Shown here: positions 25,679-35,192 of the stretch, piece by piece
Layout: each line of letters starts with the position of its first letter
Numbering within the stretch: the first letter of the stretch is position 1
NCBI RefSeq assembly: GCF_004216715.1
Contig: NZ_SGXG01000001.1
Span: forward strand, 1,116,001-1,180,000
Length of the DNA: 64,000 nucleotides
From: Cecembia calidifontis
GTDB lineage: Bacteria; Bacteroidota; Bacteroidia; Cytophagales; Cyclobacteriaceae
Direction of reading: 5' to 3'
The notes under the pieces: model-generated
Databases searched by the model: none
Told to the model about the DNA's origin: nothing
The model's input: only the letters and a program-made list of their open reading frames with translations
Position numbers and translations under genes: made by a program

Positions 25679-27943
25679 ATGCAGGATTTGTTAAAAGTTG
25701 CTTTTGGTTTCCACTCGGTGGAACTTAAAAAATTGAATGGATATGATAATATCAACTATCTGGTGGAGACAGATCGGGGAAAATTTATTTTTAAAACTTA
25801 TCCGTTCAATAATGAGACCTTCGATCTTGTACAGACGGAGACAGAGGTTCTCCATGCCCTTCAAAAAAACTTCAATGGTAGGATTCCCTGTCCTGAACCC
25901 TTTTTAGATGGTCAGTTTGTAAAATTGGAAGAATGGGGAGGTCAGCAACTGATATGCCGTTTGCTTACATTTTTAGAAGGTGATTTTCTTGGAAATTTGG
26001 AGCCATCCACCTCTGCTTATCGAGAACTGGGTGGTTTTCTTGCTACATTGGATATGGAGCTCAGTAAGCTTAACAGCTATATACTCCAATCCAGAAAATG
26101 GGAATGGGACCTGCAATATTTGGAGCTCATCCAAAAATACCTGGATGATATCCCTTCTCCAAAAGACCGAAATACGGTAAAGTACTTTTTAAAGCAATTT
26201 GAAGAATTGGTAAGACCAGAATTACCTCATTTACGGAGGGCGATCATTTACAATGATGCCAATGAATGGAATGTGATGATAAATCGGGAAGGTCAAATAA
26301 CTCTGATTGACTTTGGGGACCTGGCTTACAGTCCTTTGATCCATGAGTTGGCAGTTGCCATGACCTACACTGCTTATGACAAAGAAAATTACCTTGAATG
26401 GTCTTTGGAAGTGCTTAAGGGATACCATGAAAAGATTCCCCTTACCGAAAAGGAACTTAGCTTGTTGTATTACCTGATTGCAGGTAGGCTGTGTATCAGT
26501 GTATGCAATTCGGCCCATGCCAGGAAAATTGATCCTGAAAATGCCTATGCGTCCATCAGTGAGAAAAATGCCTGGAAGATGCTCTATGGATGGCTTAAGC
26601 TAAACCCTCGACATGCAGAAAATGAATTTAGGATGGCCGTAGGTTTTGAACCGCTACCGGTGAGAACTTTGGAAGAAAGTCTGGCTTATCGCCATCAATA
26701 CCTGAGCAAAATCTTATCGGTAAGTTATTCCAAACCAATCCAAATGGAAAGGGCTGCTTTTCAGTACATGTACGATGCCCTGGGCAATACTTTTTTGGAT
26801 GCCTACAATAACATTCCCCATGTTGGCCATTCCCATCCCAAAGTGGTGGAAGCAGGGCAAAGACAGATGGCCAAACTGAATACCAATACCCGTTATTTGT
26901 ATGATCTTTTGCCGCAATATGCTGAAAAGTTGCTTTCCAAATTTCCTCCCTCCCTGAACAGGGTGTTTTTTGTGAATTCAGGAAGTGCGGCATCTGATCT
27001 TGCCATACGCCTGGCCAAATGGTATACCGGAAGGGAAGGCATCATGGTCATGGAACATGGTTACCATGGCAATACGCAGATCTCGATTGATATTTCGGAC
27101 TACAAATTCAGCAATCCAAAGGGTCAGGGACAAAAGGATCATATCCTGAAAGTTCCCATTCCGGATGCTTACCGTGGAAAATACAGTGATGAGCTTGAAA
27201 AAACAGGCAAAAAATATGCAGCGGATGCCCAAAAATTGATGGATGGATTTTCCTATCCCATTGCGGCATTTATTTCCGAACCTATCGTGGGTTGTGGAGG
27301 ACAGGTGCCTTTGGCACAAGGGTATTTGAAAGAAATTTATCCTGCCATTAGGGAAAGAGGAGGACTATGTATTTCCGATGAGGTACAGACGGGATTCGGT
27401 CGGGTTGGCGACTATTTTTGGGGATTTGAGCAGCATGGGATAGTGCCGGACATGGTGATATTGGGCAAACCCATGGGAAATGGGCATCCTATGGGTGCGG
27501 TGGTCTGTACCCAGGAAATTGCGGAGTCATTTGAAAAAGGAGTTGAGTTTTTCAGTTCCTTCGGTGGGAACCCCGTTTCCTGTGCCATAGGTTTGGCTGT
27601 CTTGGAGGTCATGGAGGAAGAAGCTTTACAGGAAAACGCCAAGATCGTGGGCAACTATTATAAATCCCTTTTTGAGGAATTGCAGCAGCAATATGCCTGT
27701 ATAGGAGATGTCAGGGGTTCAGGTCTTTTTCTTGGGGTGGACCTGGTCAAGCCCGGAACAAAGGAGGAAGATGAACAGTTGGCAAAATTGATTAAAAACC
27801 GCCTTAGGGAAAAATATATCCTGATCAGTACAGATGGTCCTAAGGACAGTGTCTTGAAAACCAAACCCCCTTTGATTTTCACAAAGGAGAATGCTTTGCA
27901 GGTGGTAGAGGAAATGGATCATTTTTTGAAAAGGATCATTTGA
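25679..27943 (+). CDS. Fused APH-type phosphotransferase and class III aminotransferase
   Basis: A 754-residue two-domain protein. Residues 1 to about 330 form an aminoglycoside-phosphotransferase/homoserine-kinase-like domain with the catalytic loop YNDANEWNVM (191-200) and DFGD (211-214). The domain from about 350 onward is a PLP class III aminotransferase: HPKV near 386, FVNSGSAAS (431-439), DEVQTGFGR (567-575) and the PLP lysine in ILGKPMGNG (Lys597). The aminotransferase half resembles ethanolamine-phosphate phospho-lyase/AGXT2-like enzymes. A kinase that makes a phosphorylated amino alcohol followed by a lyase acting on it would fit, but this is inference. No junction stop or frameshift is present. 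Confidence 0.88.
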   Translation: MQDLLKVAFGFHSVELKKLNGYDNINYLVETDRGKFIFKTYPFNNETFDLVQTETEVLHALQKNFNGRIPCPEPFLDGQFVKLEEWGGQQLICRLLTFLEGDFLGNLEPSTSAYRELGGFLATLDMELSKLNSYILQSRKWEWDLQYLELIQKYLDDIPSPKDRNTVKYFLKQFEELVRPELPHLRRAIIYNDANEWNVMINREGQITLIDFGDLAYSPLIHELAVAMTYTAYDKENYLEWSLEVLKGYHEKIPLTEKELSLLYYLIAGRLCISVCNSAHARKIDPENAYASISEKNAWKMLYGWLKLNPRHAENEFRMAVGFEPLPVRTLEESLAYRHQYLSKILSVSYSKPIQMERAAFQYMYDALGNTFLDAYNNIPHVGHSHPKVVEAGQRQMAKLNTNTRYLYDLLPQYAEKLLSKFPPSLNRVFFVNSGSAASDLAIRLAKWYTGREGIMVMEHGYHGNTQISIDISDYKFSNPKGQGQKDHILKVPIPDAYRGKYSDELEKTGKKYAADAQKLMDGFSYPIAAFISEPIVGCGGQVPLAQGYLKEIYPAIRERGGLCISDEVQTGFGRVGDYFWGFEQHGIVPDMVILGKPMGNGHPMGAVVCTQEIAESFEKGVEFFSSFGGNPVSCAIGLAVLEVMEEEALQENAKIVGNYYKSLFEELQQQYACIGDVRGSGLFLGVDLVKPGTKEEDEQLAKLIKNRLREKYILISTDGPKDSVLKTKPPLIFTKENALQVVEEMDHFLKRII

Positions 27944-28197
27944 TTTCCTTTTTTATTAGGGAAAATCTGGATTTGGTCAATGTATTTATTCCAATTGGAA
28001 TTGCTTTAAGAATTGCCATGGGGTAAGGATTAGATGAGCAAGCAAAAAAAGAAGGAAGACAAATTCCTGTTAAATTAAAGACCTAAGGTTTTATTTCCAT
28101 CATCAGGTATTGGGAACATTAAACTCTTAAATAAAGTAGACTACTTTGTATATCTCTCTGTGGGGATTATTTTGCATAAAATAAAACTCAAAACTCC

Positions 28198-30291
28198 TTG
28201 TCCGGTTTTTTTGATACCAAAATTGAATTCCTTCGTGGTGTAGGACCACAGAAAGCAGCCTTGATCAACAAGGAGCTGAACATTTTTACCTATGGAGAAC
28301 TGATCCAGCATTACCCCTTCCGCTATGAGGACAGGACCAAGTTTTACAAAATCCATCAAATCACGGAGGACTTGGAAAATGTGCAGGTCATTGCAAAAAT
28401 CCGTTCCATAGAAACCTTAGGGGAAGGAAGAAAGAAAAGATTGGTGGCCCATATTTATGATGAAACCGGCGAAATGGAACTCACATGGTTCAAAGGCCTG
28501 CAATGGGTTGAAAAAAAACTAGTGTTGGGAGTTCCCTTTGTATTTTTTGGTAAGCCCAACCGCTATGGGCGGAAATTCAGCATTGCCCATCCGGAGATGG
28601 AGCCCCTTTCCCAGGTACAGGAGGAAAAAAGCTTCTTTCAACCAGTCTATTCAACAACAGAGAAATTGAGGGCAAAGTATTTGGATTCCAAAGGTATCTC
28701 CAAAATCATGGAGGGTTTGGTCCAGGTTGCCTATCCCCAGATTCAGGAAACTTTGCCGATTGATATTTTGCAGCGTTTTAACCTGATTTCCAAACGGGAT
28801 GCCCTCAAACAGATCCATTTCCCTGACAATCCTGAAATCCTTAAAAGGGCCCGGTTCAGGTTGAAGTTTGAGGAGTTCTTTTTCGTTCAGCTCAGGCTAT
28901 TGAAGCTCAAACTGACCCGTACCGAAAAATCCCATGGGCAGGTATTGAATCAGACAGAGCTGTTGACCAAATTTTACAAGGAGCATTTGCCTTTCCAACT
29001 TACTGAAGCCCAGAAGCGGGTAGTGAGGGAAGCGTACGCCGATATGAAGTCAGGGAAGCAGATGAACAGGCTGATTCAGGGAGATGTAGGTTCTGGCAAG
29101 ACGATGGTGGCTTTTATCTGTATCCTCATTGCCATCAGTTCTGGTACCCAGGCATGTTTGATGGCACCTACTGAGATTTTGGCCAACCAGCATTATGAAG
29201 GCCTGAAGGAATATGCCGATCTCATGGGCCTGAACATTGCTTTGCTGACAGGATCCACGAAGAAATCTGCCAGGAATGTAATCCATGAAATGCTGCGATC
29301 AGGAGATTTGCATATAATAATAGGAACGCATGCACTGTTGGAAGACGTGGTGCAGTTCAGGAATCTGGGTTTGGCCATAGTAGATGAGCAACACCGTTTT
29401 GGGGTCGCCCAGCGTGCCAAACTCTGGGCCAAAAATGAGCATTATTATCCACATGTTTTGGTGATGACGGCTACCCCAATTCCACGGACCTTGGCCATGA
29501 CTTTGTACGGAGATCTGGATATTTCGCTCATCGATGAATTACCTGCGGGCAGAAAACCCATTCAAACTGTTCACCGCTATGATAAAGACCGGCTGAAGGT
29601 GTTTGGCTTCATGAGGAAGCAAATCCAGGAAGGGAGACAGGTCTATGTGGTTTATCCTTTGATTCAGGAATCTGAAACCATGGATCTTAAAAACCTCATG
29701 GATGGGTACGAAAGCATCTGTAGGGCATTTCCGGAATATCCGGTGAGTATTGTGCATGGGGATATGAAGCCGGCGGACAAGGATTTTGAGATGCAGCGGT
29801 TTGTCAAGGGGGAGACCAAAATCATGGTAGCTACTACTGTCATTGAGGTGGGGGTAAATGTACCCAATGCTTCAGTGATGATTGTGGAAAATGCAGAAAG
29901 GTTTGGATTGTCCCAGCTGCACCAGCTAAGGGGAAGGGTTGGCCGTGGAGCCGATCAGTCGTATTGCATCCTCATGACCAAATATGAACTGTCCAAAGAC
30001 AGCAGGATCAGGTTAGAAACTATGGTCAGGACCAACAACGGCTTTGAAATAGCGGATGTGGATCTGAAACTCCGTGGCCCAGGGGACTTGATGGGTACGC
30101 AGCAGAGTGGTTTAGCGGATTTGTTGATTGCAGATTTGAGCAAAGATGCTCCTATACTCACCATGGCCAGAGATGCTGCAGAACAATTGCTCCAGGATGA
30201 CCCGGAACTTGTAAAGCCCGAACATAGCATGGTGCTCCGGCAGATCAGAGCCCAGAAAAAGCATGAAATCAACTGGAGTAGGATTTCATAA
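28198..30291 (+). CDS. recG: ATP-dependent DNA helicase RecG (TTG start)
   Basis: A 697-residue RecG, which remodels stalled forks and branch-migrates Holliday junctions. The wedge/OB region occupies about 50-150. The helicase motifs include GDVGSGKT (295-302), DEQHRFG and the RGRVGRG block with the family's C-terminal GDLMGTQQSG. The start is a TTG at 28198: a stop codon lies seven codons upstream with no ATG between. The resulting N terminus SGFFDTKIEFLRGVGP looks like the usual start of RecG in this phylum. There is no SD sequence to help. Confidence 0.96.
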   Translation: MSGFFDTKIEFLRGVGPQKAALINKELNIFTYGELIQHYPFRYEDRTKFYKIHQITEDLENVQVIAKIRSIETLGEGRKKRLVAHIYDETGEMELTWFKGLQWVEKKLVLGVPFVFFGKPNRYGRKFSIAHPEMEPLSQVQEEKSFFQPVYSTTEKLRAKYLDSKGISKIMEGLVQVAYPQIQETLPIDILQRFNLISKRDALKQIHFPDNPEILKRARFRLKFEEFFFVQLRLLKLKLTRTEKSHGQVLNQTELLTKFYKEHLPFQLTEAQKRVVREAYADMKSGKQMNRLIQGDVGSGKTMVAFICILIAISSGTQACLMAPTEILANQHYEGLKEYADLMGLNIALLTGSTKKSARNVIHEMLRSGDLHIIIGTHALLEDVVQFRNLGLAIVDEQHRFGVAQRAKLWAKNEHYYPHVLVMTATPIPRTLAMTLYGDLDISLIDELPAGRKPIQTVHRYDKDRLKVFGFMRKQIQEGRQVYVVYPLIQESETMDLKNLMDGYESICRAFPEYPVSIVHGDMKPADKDFEMQRFVKGETKIMVATTVIEVGVNVPNASVMIVENAERFGLSQLHQLRGRVGRGADQSYCILMTKYELSKDSRIRLETMVRTNNGFEIADVDLKLRGPGDLMGTQQSGLADLLIADLSKDAPILTMARDAAEQLLQDDPELVKPEHSMVLRQIRAQKKHEINWSRIS

Positions 30292-30478
30292 GTAAAATAG
30301 AAACAGACAAGGATTTTTTGTCGATAGGAGAAACGTTCATCTCTATGAAAAGATGTTTTAATTCAAAACAATTGTTAAGTTTTGACTTAGCTATGGGTCA
30401 AAATAAAATGGATGAAATGAGTGGCACAATACGGAATAATTTTTTTAAATTTAGTAAGCTACTTAGGCTAACAAAAAT

Positions 30479-31174
30479 ATGGGACTGCAAAGGTTTTTTT
30501 TCCTTTTATTCATACTTGGCTTGTCCTACTTATGTATTTCTTGCTATCCTGTATATTTTTCACAACCTCAGCCTATAGATGCCGAAAATAAATATCATTT
30601 CCCCAATTCCCTTAGAGGAAAATTTACTTTTGAAGATGGGTTTGCTGTTGTAAAAAAGCGTTCATATGTGGAGTTTGAAGAATATGCTTATAGTATTTTA
30701 ATATGTAAGGATTCAACCCTTTTCAAGAAAATTGACCAAGCTTCTTTTCCAAATCCCCAAGGTTCCCTTAAAGTAAGGGCAGGATCGTTATCTTTTCACA
30801 AAATCGGAACTGAAAGTTTTGAACTGAGTGAAAATAAATTTTTAAGGAAGGTCAGCAGAGAAATATATGTATTGAATAGAAAAGATTCCATCATCTGGCA
30901 GGTAAACCCTATTATCATAGGACCCTTAAAAAAAATCGATGTTTTATATCTTAGTGATGATAATGTCCACAACAGTTATCTACAATATTTGGGCAAATTT
31001 ATATTTTTAGACGTAGGTTTTACCAAAGAAGAGTTACTTCAAAGGATAAACGAAGGTTTATTTGACAATTATTATAGAACTTACCATAGGAGCAAAAAGC
31101 GATATACTACCTACTCGGTATTTGTTAAAAACAAGGAGGTATCAAAAGGGGAGGTAAATGATGAAATGGAATAG
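30479..31174 (+). CDS. Uncharacterised lipoprotein (first of a related pair)
   Basis: A 231-residue protein with a hydrophobic leader and lipobox-like LCISC (Cys22). I do not recognise a family. Two stretches are shared with the next gene: YHFPNSLRGKF here against YTFPKELQGIW there, and ENKFLRKVSREIYVLN here against ENLFLRKVNKNTFALN there. The pair are therefore diverged duplicates. Composition is more AT-rich and lysine/phenylalanine-rich than the neighbouring recG, which may point to fast evolution or transfer. The gene overlaps the downstream lipoprotein start by 17 bp. Confidence 0.72.
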   Translation: MGLQRFFFLLFILGLSYLCISCYPVYFSQPQPIDAENKYHFPNSLRGKFTFEDGFAVVKKRSYVEFEEYAYSILICKDSTLFKKIDQASFPNPQGSLKVRAGSLSFHKIGTESFELSENKFLRKVSREIYVLNRKDSIIWQVNPIIIGPLKKIDVLYLSDDNVHNSYLQYLGKFIFLDVGFTKEELLQRINEGLFDNYYRTYHRSKKRYTTYSVFVKNKEVSKGEVNDEME

Positions 31175-31712
31175 ATGGACAGTGGCTTTAATTTTACTCA
31201 TGGGTTCTTGTCGCGGGATATCCCCAAACTTTCAGGACAAAGACATGTTATCAGACAAGCCTCAGCCTTCCCTGAGAAAAAACCGCTATACTTTTCCTAA
31301 GGAATTGCAGGGGATATGGATTTATGAGAATTTTAAAGGTTATGACAAAAACTTTGATATTGATAGTACATGGATTGACCAGAATACCTTCATCAATATA
31401 AATTATAGCTTGAATACTCTTTCTTCTGAAGATCAAAAAGAAGCTCAAATTTGGGAGATCAAAAAAGGAACTTTGGCAAGAGTTAATGAGAAGTTGGATA
31501 CCATTTTATTTGAAAATAATGGTATGCAAAAATATTCATTTGATAGTGCAGGGAATCTCATCGTATTCAAAAAGACCATTCATCAACTGGTGCTACATGA
31601 AAACCTATTTTTGAGGAAGGTAAATAAGAACACGTTTGCGCTTAATTATAAATGTCCGGATTGCAATGGTTGGAAAGTGACTTTAATCCAACCCCAAGAT
31701 TTAAGTTGGTAA
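31158..31712 (+). CDS. Uncharacterised lipoprotein (second of a related pair)
   Basis: A 184-residue lipoprotein with lipobox MGSC (Cys18), starting at either of two adjacent ATG codons (31158 or 31161) inside the end of the previous gene. It shares the two conserved stretches noted for that gene and adds a CPDCNGW motif near the C terminus, which could form a disulfide or bind metal. No known domain is recognised. The overlap implies both proteins are made from one message. Confidence 0.72.
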   Translation: MMKWNRWTVALILLMGSCRGISPNFQDKDMLSDKPQPSLRKNRYTFPKELQGIWIYENFKGYDKNFDIDSTWIDQNTFININYSLNTLSSEDQKEAQIWEIKKGTLARVNEKLDTILFENNGMQKYSFDSAGNLIVFKKTIHQLVLHENLFLRKVNKNTFALNYKCPDCNGWKVTLIQPQDLSW

Positions 31713-31750
31713 AGATCAATTAAAGTTTTGTGTTTTAAAAAAGGGTGCCG

Positions 31751-32857
31751 TTAAATCAGCACCCTGTTTCCTGTTTCAGCGGATTCCAAAATCGCTTCCA
31801 CGATACGGATATCCCTTAAGCCTTCTTCTCCAGGTACGAGTAAAGGTCTCTTTTCCATAATGGCAAGCGCATCCTGATCCATTTGGTTGGCCTGTTGCCA
31901 GGGGACTTCATAAGGGAAATTGAATTCGCCCAGGGGACTTTTTCCCTTATTTCCGGCATAAGCTTGGAATGGAGCCATTTCTATGGTCCCCTCCTCACAA
32001 CGGATATTGAGGAAATTCACATTTTCAAAAAAGCTGGTTTTGATATTGCCTATGGCACCGTTTGGAAATTCAAGTACGGCTTCAACTACCTCACCCAATC
32101 CGTCTTTGTAAATTTCAGGTCTTTCGGCATAGACTTTTGCGTAAGTTACCGCAACAGGTTCCATATTAGCCCCCAATCTGGCCCCTTGGATGGAATACAC
32201 CCCCATATCATAGATTACTCCACCTCCCATTTCCCTTTTCTGTTTCCAGTGGTCCGTCCGGTTTTCCCGGTATCCTGCGGCGCAATCAAGCCCCAGTACT
32301 TTTCCCAGTTTTTCACCTTTTACAATGTCCTGAAATGCTTGGGTATTGGGTTCATGCTGTAAGCGATATCCAATGGACAAGGTCACGTTGTTGGCTTTAC
32401 AGGCATCGATCATGGCCTGACATTCTTGCACCGAAACAGCCATGGGTTTTTCGCACCAAACATGCTTACCTGCATTGGCAGCACGGATGGTATATTCCAT
32501 ATGCATAGAGGGCGGTAGGACTACATAGACCACATCGATATCGGGATTATCCTTGATACGGTCAAAATTTTCATAATTGTAAATGTTTTTGTCAGGGATA
32601 TTGTACTTGGCTTTCCAAGCTTCAGCTTTGGAAGGTGTGCCGGTTACTATTCCTGCCAGGTAACAATGTTTTGTTTGTTGAAGGGCAGGCGCCAAAAGGT
32701 CTGTGCTGTAATATCCCAGTCCGACAAGGGCCACGCCTAATTTGTCCTTTTTCTTTTCCTCCGACTTGCAGGCCATTAGGCCAAAGGGGGAAACCAAACT
32801 TAGACCGGCTCCTATAGCCAGGGTTTTAATCGTGTCTCTTCTGTTTATGGTGTTCAT
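31751..32857 (-). CDS. Gfo/Idh/MocA-family oxidoreductase with twin-arginine lipoprotein signal
   Basis: A 368-residue NAD(P)-dependent sugar dehydrogenase family member. It begins with a Tat-type NRRDTIK motif (5-11) and lipobox GLMAC (Cys30), so the folded protein with its cofactor is likely exported. The nucleotide-binding GLGYYS loop follows near residue 46, and the conserved EKPMA motif lies near 136 in the family position. Related proteins act on glycosides, inositols and keto-sugars. Exported members are common in carbohydrate loci of this phylum. Convergent with the upstream lipoprotein pair and divergent from the sterol-desaturase-family gene at 33006. Confidence 0.9.
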   Translation of the reverse strand: MNTINRRDTIKTLAIGAGLSLVSPFGLMACKSEEKKKDKLGVALVGLGYYSTDLLAPALQQTKHCYLAGIVTGTPSKAEAWKAKYNIPDKNIYNYENFDRIKDNPDIDVVYVVLPPSMHMEYTIRAANAGKHVWCEKPMAVSVQECQAMIDACKANNVTLSIGYRLQHEPNTQAFQDIVKGEKLGKVLGLDCAAGYRENRTDHWKQKREMGGGVIYDMGVYSIQGARLGANMEPVAVTYAKVYAERPEIYKDGLGEVVEAVLEFPNGAIGNIKTSFFENVNFLNIRCEEGTIEMAPFQAYAGNKGKSPLGEFNFPYEVPWQQANQMDQDALAIMEKRPLLVPGEEGLRDIRIVEAILESAETGNRVLI

Positions 32858-33005
32858 AGGAGTAGGATTGAAAGATAGGATTACAATTTAATATTTTCTT
32901 TGGATCGATTCAAATGGGGATATTATGAAAGAATTCCTTTAAATCTCCTAAAAATTTCTGTATCTTAGAAGAATACAGAAAAATTTTTGTCACTCATCCA
33001 TCATC

Positions 33006-33902
33006 ATGTCAAAAGAAAAATTAACCCTCGATCAGGTTTTATCTCTCGATTTACCCAACATCATCTTTTTTGCTGCACCGATCATGATCGGATTGGTTGT
33101 TTTGGAATGGTATTTATCCTATAAAGAAAAGAAGGATTTTTATGATGGCAAGGATACCGTTGCGGCTACTGTAATCGGTTTGGTGAATGTAGCCATGAGT
33201 GCCGGATTAAAAGTAGTGACATTTGGTGTTATATTGTTTTTCTATAACCTTGTTCCCTGGTCTTTTCCCAATACTTGGTGGGCTTATGTGCTCTGCTTGT
33301 TGTGGTTGGATTTTTGGAGGTATTGGGCGCACAGGATCGCACATGAAAACCGGTTTTGGTGGGCCACCCATGTCACCCACCACAATTCTGAAAAATACAA
33401 TTGGTCGGTTTCCTTTCGATTGAGCTGGACGCAACATATCAAAATCATTTTCTTTATACCGGTGGCCTTGGCCGGATTTCATCCTGTTATGTTTTTTATC
33501 GTTCATCAAATAGCCGTTTTATACCAGTTTTGGATCCATACCGAATATATCGATAAACTGCCTAGACCGATAGAGTATATTTTCACTACTCCATCCCATC
33601 ACCGGGTTCACCATGCTTCCAATGAAAAATATTTGGATAAAAACTATGGATCCACCTTTATCATTTGGGATAGGTTATTTGGGACATTTATGCCAGAAGA
33701 AGAAAGGCCCGCTTATGGCCTGACCAAACAAGTGAATTCTTACAATCCGGTTACCCTGAATTTTCATGAATGGGTGGATATTTTCAAGGATGTCAAAAAT
33801 TCCAATTCACTAAAGGAGGCCTACGCAATGGTATTTACCAGGCCAAGTGAGCTTCAGGAAGTGAAAGCCAAGTTCAAGGAAAAAGAGCGAATAAAAGTTT
33901 AA
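33006..33902 (+). CDS. Sterol desaturase / fatty-acid hydroxylase family membrane protein
   Basis: A 298-residue membrane di-iron enzyme with four or so transmembrane segments. The histidine clusters HRIAH (109-113), HVTHH (122-126) and HHRVHH (198-203) match the family set. In Bacteroidota such proteins hydroxylate or desaturate fatty acids, sterol-like lipids or carotenoid rings. The lycopene cyclase elsewhere in the window makes a carotenoid hydroxylase role thinkable, but the genes are 19 kb apart. Followed after 28 bp by a lipoprotein hydrolase gene. Confidence 0.9.
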   Translation: MSKEKLTLDQVLSLDLPNIIFFAAPIMIGLVVLEWYLSYKEKKDFYDGKDTVAATVIGLVNVAMSAGLKVVTFGVILFFYNLVPWSFPNTWWAYVLCLLWLDFWRYWAHRIAHENRFWWATHVTHHNSEKYNWSVSFRLSWTQHIKIIFFIPVALAGFHPVMFFIVHQIAVLYQFWIHTEYIDKLPRPIEYIFTTPSHHRVHHASNEKYLDKNYGSTFIIWDRLFGTFMPEEERPAYGLTKQVNSYNPVTLNFHEWVDIFKDVKNSNSLKEAYAMVFTRPSELQEVKAKFKEKERIKV

Positions 33903-33930
33903 ATTTACAATGCATCTCTTATGACATAAC

Positions 33931-34863
33931 ATGAAAAGAATTCACCTAGTCATCGTCCTTTTATTCCTGTTTTTTTCATGTACCGGTAAAAAGAGCCTTG
34001 TTTCCAAAGAAGGATATGTAGAAGTGGAGGGGGGAAGGATCTGGTATGAAGTATTTGGTTCGGGTCCAAAATCTCCTGTTCTATTACTCCATGGTGGTCC
34101 TGGTGGAACAAGTTTAGGTTTTGAGCCTTTGAAGGAATTGGGTTATGATGGTCCGATTGTTTTTTGGGATCAACTGGGTTCAGGAAGGTCAGATGCATTG
34201 ATGGATACTTCCTTGATGACCATAGAGAATTATGTGGATCAGGTAGAAAGATTGAGAAAGCATCTGAACCTACAAGATTTTGTACTATACGGGCATTCCT
34301 GGGGAACCATGCTGGGTATGGATTATTATTTGACCTATCCCGATGAAGTCAAAGCCATCATTTTCAGCAGTCCACTTTTCAGTACCGATTTATGGATAGC
34401 TGATGCAGACACCTTGATCGCCACCTTGCCGGATTCTGTTCAAAAGATTATTCGTTACCATGAATCCAGGGGAAGCTATGGGGATCCGGAATATATAGAA
34501 GCCACCCAATTGTACTATAGCCTATTTGTTACGCGAAAAGAAAGGCCTAAAGTTGACAGGAGTCATCTTAACCTGGTATCAGGAGAAAATATTTATCTCT
34601 ATATGTGGGGGCCTAGTGAATTTACCTCCACAGGAACTTTAAGAAATTATGACCGTCTTGAATACCTGCCACAGATCAAAGTGCCTGTTCTGATGATGAC
34701 TGGAGAATTTGATGAAGCTAGACCAAGTACTGTTAAATATTACCACAGTTTGGTGCCCGATTCCCAGTTTGCAGTGATTCCCGGTGCTGCACATAGCACT
34801 TTGAATGATAATAAGGAAGAGACTTTGAAGGTGGTCAGGAAGTTTTTGGAGAAGATAAATTAG
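33931..34863 (+). CDS. Proline iminopeptidase-like alpha/beta hydrolase, lipoprotein
   Basis: A 310-residue S33-type hydrolase with lipobox FFSC (Cys17). The oxyanion HGGPGG motif is at 54-59, the WDQLGSGRSD loop at 79-88 and the nucleophile elbow GHSWGT at Ser123. The acid and His are in GEFDEA and AAHSTL. These features are characteristic of proline iminopeptidases, which remove N-terminal proline from small peptides. Lipid anchoring suggests action at the periplasmic face. It is probably co-transcribed with the sterol-desaturase-family gene just upstream. Confidence 0.88.
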   Translation: MKRIHLVIVLLFLFFSCTGKKSLVSKEGYVEVEGGRIWYEVFGSGPKSPVLLLHGGPGGTSLGFEPLKELGYDGPIVFWDQLGSGRSDALMDTSLMTIENYVDQVERLRKHLNLQDFVLYGHSWGTMLGMDYYLTYPDEVKAIIFSSPLFSTDLWIADADTLIATLPDSVQKIIRYHESRGSYGDPEYIEATQLYYSLFVTRKERPKVDRSHLNLVSGENIYLYMWGPSEFTSTGTLRNYDRLEYLPQIKVPVLMMTGEFDEARPSTVKYYHSLVPDSQFAVIPGAAHSTLNDNKEETLKVVRKFLEKIN

Positions 34864-35192
34864 CAGTCAATCCAAGAGTTGTTTATGAAGTTGACCTGGC
34901 TTTTTTCGAACCCTATATGGAATAGCTGAATTCCATAATTTGTTAATTAGGCTGGTTGACCAGCGCAATTTGTATAAATTAGGCTAATCAGGTAGCGCAA
35001 TTAACAAAATATTACGATCAGGCAACTCTTTTCAAATTGACCGGCTTAACAACGGTCCATTTAAAAATAACCAGAAATTTAAAACAGAAGAGTTTATTGA
35101 TCTTCTGGGAAAAGAATAGCCTGACTTGAAAATAACAGGCACTTAATTCTGACATTTTTAAAAAAGAAGCAAGAAGTTGAAAATTATCGGCA
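34864..35192. other. Intergenic region with a tandem direct repeat and a short gene-like remnant
   Basis: Two 26-bp copies of AATTAGGCT-N8-AGCGCAATT are found at 34945-34970 and 34977-35002, with a 32-bp period. Right after, an open frame from about 34991 to 35119 encodes some 40 residues ending in KTEEFIDLLGKE before a TAG stop; it has no clear start and I do not recognise it. It may be the tail of a decayed gene. No RNA gene or clear terminator was seen. Confidence 0.5.
34945..35002. repeat. Two-copy direct repeat, 32-bp period
   Basis: AATTAGGCT and AGCGCAATT are exact in both copies; the 8-bp spacers differ (GGTTGACC and AATCAGGT). Confidence 0.7.

Noticed and set aside
30318..30578. 86-codon frame before the lipoprotein pair
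   Set aside because: It runs into the better supported lipoprotein gene in another frame and has no features of its own.
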